Positions 21,058 through 31,445 of a stretch of 59,326 nucleotides of DNA are shown in pieces. The notes under the pieces were generated by a model that was given only the letters and a program-made list of their open reading frames with translations, did not search any database and was not told the DNA's origin. Position numbers and translations under genes: made by a program. The stretch lies in contig RPFO01001693.1 of assembly GCA_009746045.1 (NCBI GenBank), forward strand, positions 1 through 59,326, given 5' to 3'. The first letter of the stretch is position 1. Every line of letters starts with the position of its first letter. This stretch comes from Mesostigma viride. Taxonomy: Eukaryota > Streptophyta > Mesostigmatophyceae > Mesostigmatales > Mesostigmataceae.

Positions 21058-21420
21058 AGGGTAAATATGGTTTAGGAGTGTAGGGGTTTAGGGTTTAAGG
21101 CCTACCATACACCCGTATGTAAAAATGCAACAACACGCCAAGTCATCCGCCACCATGCAAAAATATATAAACACAACTGGTCATCCTCAACAAGAATGCC
21201 CATTTTAGTACCCAATCCGCACTTGGCACTTGTCCAGTTTCGTAAGTCCAACGGCCGTTGGCTTTGAGAAATTAAGATATGCGACATGCGCCATGCAGCC
21301 AAGCTAAAGTATAGGCTGATTGCCCTGTATGTAACATTAGTAAGGTGAACGACCGTCGACAAAAAAACACATGCGACATACAAACACCAATTTTACACAG
21401 TAATGTTTGGAATGACGTAC

Positions 21421-24400
21421 CGTAATTTCGGCGTCCACCTTCTTCGCAATTGTGAACCAGCCCTGTCGCGTGTTGTCCGGATGTCCTTCCCACTTGCCCT
21501 TCGTGACCTTTGCGACGCTCAGGTAGCACACGATTGCAGTTAAGGGTTCTCGGTCGTCTGGGTTCCAGAAGAAGCGTCGGGCGTCCGATCCGGAGGAGGA
21601 GCACCTCTCGAAGTATTTTACGTACATTACCCAGTTGCCTTTCTTAAAAACCTCGCCCCCCCCCCTGTATGTTTGTTTAAACACTCATCCTTGTCGAGTT
21701 GGTGGGCGACTCGAACAACTTTCGCCAACCAGTACGGGTGGTCGGGCACATGGTCCTTGTGCCCCCTCTCAGATGCGACTGCGACGGCCTCCCCCTCCTG
21801 CAAACCACGCCCCAACTCGTTTCTTGCCGTTTGAACGTGGTTCAGGCGGGTTCCCGGATATCGCGTGGGGTTCCGCGACTTACTCGCCTGGAGTTTTACA
21901 GTCCACGACGAGCTGCTCCAATCGTTTGGGCATGTCGTCCACTTGCCCTCTCGGCACTCCGCACAACTGAAGCATGAAAAACGCCTGAGCTTTACCACCT
22001 CGACCCGCTCGCCCTTTTTGTCCAGTCGCCACTGGTGTGCCGTGGAGATATCTCGGATCGGGCCTCGCTCCTTACCGGACGTGAGAATCTGCAATTGTAA
22101 ATCCATGAAACAACATCACAGCACATTTCCCAACTCCAACGGCCGTTGGCACTCAACAATTATAAGATTTCCCAACTCCAACGGCCGTTGGCCCTTGGAA
22201 ACTTTATATAAGTACATTTCTCAACTCCAACGGCCGTTGGCACTCAACAATTATACGATTTTCCAGCTCCAACGGCCGTTGGCCTTATGAAACTTCAAAC
22301 TGCATCAAGGAAGCTGTCCTCTGTAAAGTGTAACCAGAGACAAATTATAGAACTGCACTTGACCACCAGAAAGCAACTGTCTTTACTTACGTTATCGAGA
22401 AGAAATGCCCGTCGAACCACGTCCGATTGTGCCGATGGTCGACTCGAGTCTTTGCCGGTTCTCCAATCCCGGTTCAGGTAGGCCACCAGTGCCTCCACCG
22501 TATTCAGGTTCCGATTGTCCTCCTGCATCTGCGCTCTTTTGAGGATGCTTTTGACCGTCCCCCCCTCCCCGTCCGACTCCCCCTTCCCATGTCCTGCACA
22601 CGAGTAGTTCCACTCCAATGATTCCAAGTCGGGGTCGGCCTCGAGCAGGTCCGCAGCCATCGCCAACACATACCGGGATTGGAACTGCTCCTTACAGTTG
22701 TCGGACCAACTGATCCAGTTCCTCACCTCCACCCCCTCCTCCCTCAGCACGTTAAGGGTATTCTTCATCACGAACTCCAGGGTCTGGGCATTCCTCGGTA
22801 CGTCCTTCCCCATGTAATCGTGCTTCACCCTTTTGATTTCCAGCGATACGGGATCACGGTACATCACGATCACCGGCATCAGGACGTAACTACTTGGGTA
22901 CCAGTACTGCGCCTGCAACTGTTTCTGCAGGTGGTCCGAATAGTTCTCCGAGTAGTCCATCAGGACCACCACCGTTCCCAGCGGCATCACGTCAATGCAC
23001 TCCTTGTAAGCGTGGTGCTGCCAGGCCCATGTATGGACGTGAATGGCGAATTCCGGGAAGCGCGCCGTAATGAGTTCATGGAGCTCCGAGAGGGTTGACT
23101 TGATGAGTTTTTGCTGCAGGTTCATTTGCGGCGCCACATCCTCCTCCTGCAACACAACACACCCGCGCACCATGGATTGACCGAAGAATGGAAGTCAGCA
23201 GCTGGGAATTTCCCAACGCCAACGGCCGTTGGAAGTATGAAAGTCTACATATATATATTCAACGATGCAAATATACATGCCCGCGCACCATGGATTGACC
23301 GAAGAATGGAAGTCAGCAGCTGGGAATTTCCCAACGCCAACGGCCGTTGGAAGTATGAAAGTCTACATATATATATTCAACGATGCAAATATACATGCTT
23401 ACCGTCCCACGGGGCGCTGTGCCCTCCTTTATGAAGTCGAACCACGTGTACTTCTTTGTCCACCCCTTCATCTGGTCCGTCACGATGAACTCGGAAATCC
23501 CACACTCGTTGCACGTCCCTTCCAAGCAGTTCATTGGGACGTTAACGAACGGGCCGCCCGTCCTCCCCCCTCCTTGCCCCCCTCCCCCCTCTCAGCCCTG
23601 TGGCAGGTGAAACGTCGAACGAAATCATGGGCATTGTCAGGCACGGAAGGGATACCCTCCCTCTCCTCGATCTCCAGCGTGCTCTTCAACTCCTTGACGC
23701 CTTTGGCGAAGGCAGAGAGCAGAGACTCGAAGACGACGTGCTTTTCGCATGCGCACAAGTCCCGGTCCTTCCACACGCCCTTTACGCACTTGGGCATGAA
23801 CTCCACGAACTTCGTGTACCCCACCTTGTACCTTGTCCCGTCCGCAGTCGTCACGATACCTCCCTTGTACGGCGACGCGTCAGAACAGAACCGCTTGTAA
23901 ATCGTTTCAAGCGAGTCCAAATAGTACCTTCCGCCCTGGGAGGAAATGAGGATCCTGGCGTTTCCCTTCCTTTCGAACTCATTGACCACGTCCTTATGGT
24001 TGGGAGACGCCCTCGTGTTTAGGTCTGACAACCAGTAACTCCCGACGATGTCTTTGACCTCCTCCGGAAACTTGTCCGACCGTAAAGCACGAGGGGGCGC
24101 CTTCAGGGCGGGAAGGTCGCCCCCCATCCTCATTCCCCTTGCGGTCTGGATATCCTTGGGCGTGACGTGAAGCAGCCGCGCGAGAGTGCAATGCCCTTGA
24201 TTGTTCATGCCGTCCTTTCCCAAGCACATTGACAGCACAGCGCACTTCGCGTTCCTGTGCTCATCCGACTTGCCCAATTCCTGGAAACCTTGCACGATAT
24301 TAGCGACAACCTCCTGAGCGAAGGACTCCGACGCCTTTCTTTTCAGCGCAGGGCGGTACTGTTTCCCCATAACCTTCACAACCGCACCTGGCAGCCGCTC

Positions 24401-24568
24401 AAGCGCCCTCAAGCCTACTGCAGTTTTCGTGTTTTCAGTCTTGTGATTGTTGTCCTTCAGCAAGTATTCCATTGCGCTGGCCATGTCGAGGGCAAGTTGG
24501 TTGCCCTTGATCTCGACGTACTTGAGACTTAGGTCTTTGTTGTGCGCTTCACCTGCATCCGCGCGCAT
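21421..24568 (-). CDS. Multi-exon gene with transposase-like core (three visible exons)
   Basis: Minus-strand exons: 24568-23403, 23146-22391 and 22088-21421, joined by introns with GTAAGC...TTGCAG and GTAAGT...TTGCAG, both phase 0; another donor (GTACGT) follows at 21420. Exon 1 contains YLDSLETIYKRFCSD, FMPKCVKGVWKDRDLCACEKH and CLEGTCNECG, a Cys-rich zinc-binding-looking region. Exon 2 holds VVVLMDYSENYSDHLQKQLQ, WISWSDNCKEQFQSRY and GHGKGESDGEGGTVK, the pattern of a multi-copy, presumably transposase-derived protein family of algae and animals that I know without a secure name; the aspartates could be catalytic. Exon 3 (PYWLAKVVRV...GNWVMYVKYF) resembles an SH3/BAH-like fold. Exons 1 and 3 each have one frame break, in G/C runs (23545-23590; C10 at 21656-21665). 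Either a domesticated transposase or a mobile-element gene. An upstream exon is likely. Confidence 0.65.
22136..22282 (-). repeat. Four CCAACGGCCGTTGG palindromes in an intron
   Basis: Copies start at 22136, 22178, 22227 and 22269, alternating between two flank types (CACTCAACAATTATA and CCCTTGGAAACTT), so the unit is about 91 bp containing two palindromes. All lie in the intron 22089-22390 of the minus-strand gene. Confidence 0.9.
23165..23402 (-). repeat. 118-bp tandem duplication forming the rest of an intron
   Basis: Two nearly identical 118-bp copies (CCATGGATTGACCGAAGAAT at 23170 and 23288), each with a CCAACGGCCGTTGG palindrome (23219 and 23337), make up almost the whole intron 23147-23402. 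Confidence 0.9.
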
Positions 24569-24638
24569 ACAGAATCCAGACGAAGTTTTGACTTTTTATC
24601 AAATTATTGCTTTCCAACAATTACCCAATTTGTAGGTC

Positions 24639-25190
24639 CCAACGGCCGTTGGACCCCTGAAAGTACGCCTGAAACACGCCAACACATGCATTTTCGACAC
24701 CCAACGGCCGTTGGACCCCCGAAAGTGGGCCTGAAACACGCCAACACATGCATTTTCGACACCCAACGGCCGTTGGACCCCAGAAAGCGGGCCGAAAACA
24801 CGCCAACACATGCATTTTCGACACCCAACGGCCGTTGGACCCCTGAAAGTGGGCCTGAAACACGCCAACACATGCATTTTCGACACCCAACGGCCGTTGG
24901 ACCCCTGAAAGCGGGCCGAAAACACGCCAACACATGCATTTTCTACACCCAACGGCCGTTGGACCCCTGAAAGTGGGCCTGAAACACGCCCTTTACATGC
25001 ATTTTCGACACCCAACGGCCGTTGGACCCCTGAAAGCGGGCCGAAAACACGCCAACACATGCATTTTCGACGTCCAACGGCCGTTGGGCCCCTGAAAGCG
25101 GGCCGGAAACACGCTAACGCATGCATTTTAGACACCCAACGGCCGTTGGACCCCTGAAAGCGGGCCGAAAACTCGCCAACACCTGCATTT
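24639..25190. repeat. 62-bp tandem array carrying the palindrome, nine copies
   Basis: Palindromes at about 24639, 24702, 24764, 24825, 24888, 24949, 25011, 25074 and 25136, each followed by ACCCCTGAAAG and a stretch ending CACATGCATTTTCGACA. It lies directly upstream of the visible first exon of the minus-strand gene, so probably in another intron or the promoter. A decayed tenth copy is at 25227. Confidence 0.95.
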
Positions 25191-26632
25191 TTTACACGCC
25201 AGGATGTGAATTTCCGAATCCCAACGCACTTTTTATAACCTTAACGACCGTTGGAACCCAGAAATTCGACTGAAATGTTTCCATAACACACGTAACAACA
25301 AATTTGGTGGTCAACAACCCCGTAAATCCGTAACCCTGCACGCACCTCTTGCCGCCATAGCTCTTGTTCGCAGCAGGTGGGCCCTGAAGACGCCTTTTGG
25401 TCTTGCACCTGTTGGTTACAATTGCATGGCATACCAGCAATATATTGCACATAGCATTGTATTTCACACAATTATTATATTCATGCCACAAATAATAATA
25501 ATAATTGTATTAAACAGAGGGGGGCAGGTTGCATATTCGTTTCATTGCAGTCTAATATCAACATATTAAAAATTTCCATGCCCATAAACATTTTTGATAT
25601 AGCTATTAGGTTGCTAATTATATTAAATCTTACCAGCCGTGTAGTGGTTTGCGGATTGCTTTATAGGCTTGCCACACCAACCCAAAAAAAAATGTTACGA
25701 CGGGAGTTGAACCCGGGCCTACTAGACGTGTTCACGAGGTACTACGAGGATCAGCCAAGAATCTGTCCCGTACCGGTGTGGTTCACCAGTTCCGCACACT
25801 AGCATGGTCTCCGCGTCGCGCTCGTTCATTAAATTTCGGAGAAATTTTGCCTGCTTATATACGTTTTTGAAGCCCCTCGGCGTCGCGCCGTGAAAAGCTT
25901 CCTCCGCCAGGCGTCCAATCAGGTAGCAGGAATGTGAAAAAATGGGCTCGAGCTGTGTGCAGCGCCGCGTCCATGTGGCGCCACACGGCGTCAGGAGTCG
26001 GCGTGGCGCCATATATGGCGCTGCGAATTCCCTACCGTGTGGTCTGCAGCGCCACGTCACAGTTGCGACTGCAAGTATTTTTCAGCGCGGCGCCGTCCCG
26101 GCGCCGCGCCATATCGTTTGGCGCGTAAATTTTTTTACCGCGCGCGGCGTCTTTTAGGCGCCGCGCCATTCCATTTGCGCGTCGGCATACCAGCACCAGG
26201 GAATTTGAATTGCAGGTGCTGCGTTGGCGCTTTCCAGCCCTCCTGGAAGACCGACACCGTGGATGCACCTTGCACCCGAGCATCAACGGCGGGTATTCGC
26301 GACATCGGCCGAAAGTGACAACGATATTAGCAACCCGACAGCCATATTCGACTGAGCAAAGCGATTGTCGACACAGAGTGAAGAAAGAGGTGAGCAATGG
26401 CTGATGTACATGGATGCTTTTGACAGATAGTGGTTTTATGCATGCCAGCACCCCCATTCTTGGTTAATAACAGTGTCCACAAGCAGCTCGTTGACGGGCT
26501 AGAAGAATCAGAAATTGTAGCTGTGATTCTGAACGTCGCGTTTGCTTTAATTGTGTAGCCCGTCAACTGATTCGCTTGCTTATGGTGTATGCCCTGCATT
26601 GTGCCTTTAATTGTGTGCAGCATCCTTGCGTG
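25191..26632. other. No gene; GGCGCC-rich palindromic cluster at 25960-26190
   Basis: AT-rich to 25940, then a 230-bp stretch dense in GGCGCC, GCGCCGCG and GGCGCGTAAATT phrases, for example GGCGCCATATATGGCGC (nearly perfect palindrome near 26010) and two GGCGCCGCGCCAT copies (about 26099 and 26158). A tRNA T-arm-like GGGTTCAACTCCCG occurs on the minus strand near 25700 without a matching acceptor stem. No coding region is supported. Confidence 0.6.
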
Positions 26633-27556
26633 CGCCCCTGTAAAAACCAAGGAAAAAGAAAAAAAGGTACGAATGGCAGCCCCACTCGTGCATTTGTTGG
26701 AATCAATGCATTATTGAAGCAGGCTGTCGTGCATGTTTTCTTTTCTGGGTTCCCTTATAGCTGCGTTGCTGGGTTGCTGGGTTTTCTTGCCATGGCAGCG
26801 CCGTATGATCGTTTTTTCCGGCCTGCAATGTAGTCGACATCTTTCCCCCGGCTGCCATTCTTGGTTAATAATGTTGATATTTATGCATGCCAGCACCCCC
26901 ATTCTTGGTTAATAACGTCAACGTCCTTGCTGCTTCCTTTGGTGCTTGATCTGCCTTGGTGTCGTGCCTCCATTTGGTGGCCGGTGGTCACGGGATGCAC
27001 AAACGGGAACGCTATCAGTTTTCGTCCACCCGCCGCCGCTGCCCCCAGGCCGGCCCCCTGTAAAAACCAAGGAAAAAGAAAAAAAGGTACGAATGGCAGC
27101 CCCGCTTATTCATTTGTTGGAATCAATGCATTATTGAAGCAGGCTGTCGTGCATGTTTTCTTTTCTGGGTTCCCTTATAGCTGCGTTGCTGGGTTGCTGG
27201 GTTTTCTTGCCATGGCAGCGCCGTATGATCGTTTTTTCCGGCCTGCAATGTAGTCGACATCTTTCCCCCGGCTGCCATTCTTGGTTAATAATGTTGATAT
27301 TTATGCATGCCAGCACCCCCATTCTTGGTTAATAACGTCAACGTCCTTGCTGCTTCCTTTGGTGCTTGATCTGCCTTGGTGTCGTGCCTCCATTTGGTGG
27401 CCGGTGGTCACGGGATGCACAAACGGGAACGCTATCAGTTTTCGTCCACCCGCCGCCGCTGCCCCCAGGCCGGCCCCCTGTAAAAACCAAGGAAAAAGAA
27501 AAAAAGGTACGAATGGCAGCCCCACTTATTCATTTATTGGAATCAATGCATTATTG
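26633..27556 (+). repeat. 420-bp tandem duplication, two copies plus a partial third
   Basis: TAAAAACCAAGGAAAAAGAA starts at 26641, 27061 and 27481, exactly 420 bp apart, with almost identical sequence between. The third copy is interrupted at 27556 by the 30-bp array. Confidence 0.95.
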
Positions 27557-28435
27557 GCATGGATGGGTGTAGTGGGGTGCTTGCATGCCTGGATGGGTGT
27601 CATGGGGTGCTGGCATGCATGGATGGGTGTCATGGGGTGCTGGCATGCGTGGATGGGTGTCATGGGGTGCTGGCATGCATGGATGGGTGTAGTGGGGTGC
27701 TGGCATGCGTGGATGGGTGTCATGGGGTGCTGGCATGCATGGATGGGTGTCATGGGGTGCTGGCATGCATGGATGGGTGTCATGGGGTGCTGGCATGCAT
27801 GGATGGGTGTCATGGGGTGCTGGCATGCATGGATGGGTGTCATGGGGTGCTGGCATGCATGGATGGGTGTGATGGGGTGCTGGCATGCATGGATGGGTGT
27901 AGTGGGGCGCTGGCATGCATGGATGGGTGTCATGGGGTGCTGGCATGCATGGATGGGTGTCATGGGGTGCTGGCATGCATGGATGGGTGTAGTGGGGTGC
28001 TGGCATGCATGGATGGGTGTAATGGGGCGCTGGCATGCATGGATGGGTGTCATGGGGTGCTGGCATGCGTGGATGGGTGTAGTGGGGTGCTGGCATGCAT
28101 GGATGGGTGAAGTGGGGTGCTGGCATGCGTGGATGGGTGTCATGGGGTGCTGGCATGCATGGATGGGTGAAGTGGGGTGCTGGCATGCATGGATGGGTGT
28201 AGTGGGGTGCTGGCATGCGTGGATGGGTGTCATGGGGTGCTGGCATGCATGGATGGGTGTAATGGGGCGCTGGCATGCATGGATGGGTGTCATGGGGTGC
28301 TGGCCTGCGTGGATGGGTGTCATGGGGTGCTGGCATGCATGGATGGGTGTAGTGGGGTGCTGGCATGCGTGGATGGGTGTAGTGGGGTGCTGGCATGCGT
28401 GGATGGGTGTCATGGGGTGCTGGCATGCATGGATG
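27556..28435 (+). repeat. 30-bp minisatellite array 1, about 29 copies
   Basis: The 30-bp unit contains GGGGTGCTGGCATGCATGGA and varies mainly at two sites (GTCATG/GTAGTG, GCATGG/GCGTGG). As 30 is a multiple of three and the unit lacks stops in several frames, long decapeptide-repeat frames (such as MGCWHAWMGV) span the array; their status is unknown and I do not call genes. Confidence 0.97.
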
Positions 28436-28670
28436 GTTAATAACGTCAACGTCCTTGCTGCTTCCTTTGGTGCTTGATCTGCCTTGGTGTCGTGCCTCCG
28501 TTTGGTGGCCGGTGGTCACGGGATGCACAAACGGGAACGCTATCAGTTTTCGTCCACCCGCCGCCGCTGCCCCCCAGGCCGGCCCCCTGTAAAAACCAAG
28601 GAAAAAGAAAAAAAGGTACGAATGGCAGCCCCACTTATTCATTTGTTGGAATCAATGCATTATTGGCATG

Positions 28671-29068
28671 GATGGGTGTAGTGGGGTGCTTGCATGCCTG
28701 GATGGGTGTCATGGGGTGCTGGCATGCATGGATGGGTGTCATGGGGTGCTGGCATGCATGGATGGGTGTCATGGGGTGCTGGCATGCATGGATGGGTGTA
28801 GTGGGGTGCTGGCATGCATGGATGGGTGTCATGGGGTGCTGGCATGCATGGATGGGTGTCATGGGGTGCTGGCATGCGTGGATGGGTGTAGTGGGGTGCG
28901 GCTGGCATGCATGGATGGGTGAAGTGGGGTGCTGGCATGCGTGGATGGGTGTAGTGGGGTGCTGGCATGCATGGATGGGTGAAGTGGGGTGCTGGCATGC
29001 GTGGATGGGTGTAGTGGGGTGCTGGCATGCGTGGATGGGTGTCATGGGGTGCTGGCATGCATGGATGG
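28671..29068 (+). repeat. 30-bp minisatellite array 2, about 13 copies
   Basis: Same unit as array 1, with one 3-bp expansion (GCGGCTGG near 28898). It is bounded by the shared linker of about 190-235 bp. Confidence 0.97.
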
Positions 29069-29290
29069 TTAATAACGTCAACGTCCTTGCTGCTTCCTTT
29101 GGTGCTTGATCTGCCTTGGTGTCGTGCCTCCGTTTGGTGGCCGGTGGTCACGGGATGCACAAACGGGAACGCTATCAGTTTTCGTCCACCCGCCGCCGCT
29201 GCCCCCCAGGCCGGCCCCCTGTAAAAACCAAGGAAAAAGAAAAAAAGGTACGAATGGCAGCCCCACTTATTCATTTGTTGGAATCAATGC

Positions 29291-30356
29291 ATTATTGGCA
29301 TGGATGGGTGTAGTGGGGTGCTTGCATGCCTGGATGGGTGTCATGGGGTGCTGGCATGCATGGATGGGTGTAGTGGGGTGCTGGCATGCATGGATGGGTG
29401 TAATGGGGCGCTGGCATGCGTGGATGGGTGTCATGGGGTGCTGGCATGCATGGATGGGTGTAGTGGGGTGCTGGCATGCATGGATGGGTGTCATGGGGTG
29501 CTGGCATGCGTGGATGGGTGTCATGGGGTGCTGGCATGCATGGATGGGTGTCATGGGGTGCTGGCATGCGTGGATGGGTGTCATGGGGTGCTGGCATGCA
29601 TGGATGGGTGTAGTGGGCTGCTGGCATGCATGGATGGGTGAAGTGGGGTGCTGGCATGCGTGGATGGGTGTCATGGGGTGCTGGCATGCATGGATGGGTG
29701 TCATGGGGTGCTGGCATGCGTGGATGGGTGTCATGGGGTGCTGGCATGCATGGATGGGTGTCATGGGGTGCTGGCATGCATGGGTGGGTGTAGTGGGGTG
29801 CTGGCAAGCGTGGATGGGTGTAGTGGGGTGCTGGCAAGCATGGATGGGTGTCATGGGGTGCTGGCATGCATGGATGGGTGTCATGGGGTGCTGGCATGCA
29901 TGGATGGGTGTCATGGGGTGCTGGCATGCATGGATGGGTGTCATGGGGTGCTGGCATGCATGGATGGGTGTAGTGGGGTGCTGGCATGCATGGATGGGTG
30001 TAATGGGGCGCTGGCATGCATGGATGGGTGTCATGGGGCGCTGGCATGCATGGATGGGTGTAGTGGGGTGCTGGCATGCGTGGATGGGTGTCATGGGGTG
30101 CTGGCATGCATGGATGGGTGTGATGGGGTGCTGGCATGCATGGGTGGGTGTAGTGGGGTGCTGGCAAGCGTGGATGGGTGTCATGGGGTGCTGGCATGCA
30201 TGGATGGGTGTGATGGGGTGCTGGCATGCATGGATGGGTGTGATGGGGTGCTGGCATGCATGGATGGGTGAAGTGGGGTGCTGGCATGCGTGGATGGGTC
30301 TAGTGGGGTGCTGGCATGCGTGGATGGGTGTCATGGGGTGCTGGCATGCATGGATG
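29291..30356 (+). repeat. 30-bp minisatellite array 3, about 35 copies
   Basis: Same unit again. Sub-blocks within it (for example the GGGTGGGTG and GCAAGCGTGG variants near 29780 and 30145) recur, showing block duplication within the array. Confidence 0.97.
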
Positions 30357-31445
30357 GTTAATAACGTCAACGTCCTTGCTGCTTCCTTTGGTGCTTGATC
30401 TGCCTTGGTGTCGTGCCTCCGTTTGGTGGCCGGTGGTCACGGGATGCACAAACGGGAACGCTATCAGTTTTCGTCCCCCGCCGCCGCTGCCCCAGGCCGG
30501 CCCCCTGTTTCCAAGAAAAAAAGAAAAAAAGGTACGAATGGCAGCCCCCCCCCTAGGTATTTATGCATGCCAGCACCCCCCCTAGGTATTTATGCATGCC
30601 AGCCCCCCCCCTAGGTATTTATGCATGCCAGCACCCCCCCTAGGTATTTATGCATGCCAGCACCCCCATTCTTGGTTAATAACGTCAACGTCCTTGCTGC
30701 TTCCTTTGGTGCTTGATCTGCCTTGGTGTCGTGCCTCCGTTTGGTGGCCGGTGGTCACGGGATGCACAAACGGGAACGCTATCAGTTTTCGTCCACCCGC
30801 CGCCGCTGCCCCAGGCCGGCCCCCATTAAAAAATAAAAACAGAAAAAAAGGTACGAATGGCAGCTGAACCCCTAGGTATTTATGCATGCCAGCACCCCCC
30901 TAGGTATTTATGCATGCCAGCACCCCCCCTAGGTATTTATTCATGCCAGCATCCCCCCTCGGTATTTATGCATGCCAGCACCCCCCTCGGTATTTATGCA
31001 TGCCAGCACCCCCCCTAGGTATTTATGCATGCCAGCACCCCCACATGTATTTATGCATGCCAGCCCCCCCCCTAGGTATTTATGCATGCCAGCACCCCCC
31101 CTAGGTATTTATGCATGCCAGCACCCCCCTAGGTATTTATGCATGCCAGCACCCCCCTAGGTATTTATGCATGCCAGCACCCCCCTAGGTATTTATGCAT
31201 GCCAGCACCCCCCCTAGGTATTTATGCATGCCAGCACCCCCACTCTTGGTTAATAACGTCAACGTCCTTGCTGCTTCCTTTGGTGCTTGATCTGCCTTGG
31301 TGTCGTGCCTCCGTTTGGTGGCCGGTGGTCACGGGATGCACAAACGGGAACGCTATCAGTTTTCGTCCACCCGCCGCCGCTGCCCCAGGCCGGCCCCCAT
31401 TAAAAAATAAAAACAGAAAAAAAGGTACGAATGGCAGCTGAACCC
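30357..31445 (+). repeat. Linker copies separating satellite arrays (higher-order repeat)
   Basis: A linker of about 190 bp, starting CTTGGTTAATAACGTCAACG and ending AAAAAGGTACGAATGGCAGC, recurs between all arrays (from about 26905, 27325, 28436, 29069, 30357, 30670 and 31244). Here it alternates with short runs of the inverted-core unit at 30546-30665 and 30866-31243. Confidence 0.93.

Noticed and set aside
25690-25800. tRNA gene on the minus strand
   Set aside because: GGGTTCAACTCCCG with a TTGGCTGATCC box at tRNA-like spacing, but the acceptor and other stems do not pair; at most a tRNA-derived relic.
27556-30356. Decapeptide-repeat proteins in the 30-bp arrays
   Set aside because: The unit length is a multiple of three, so the frames are open automatically; plus and minus frames are equally long, and nothing shows they are translated.
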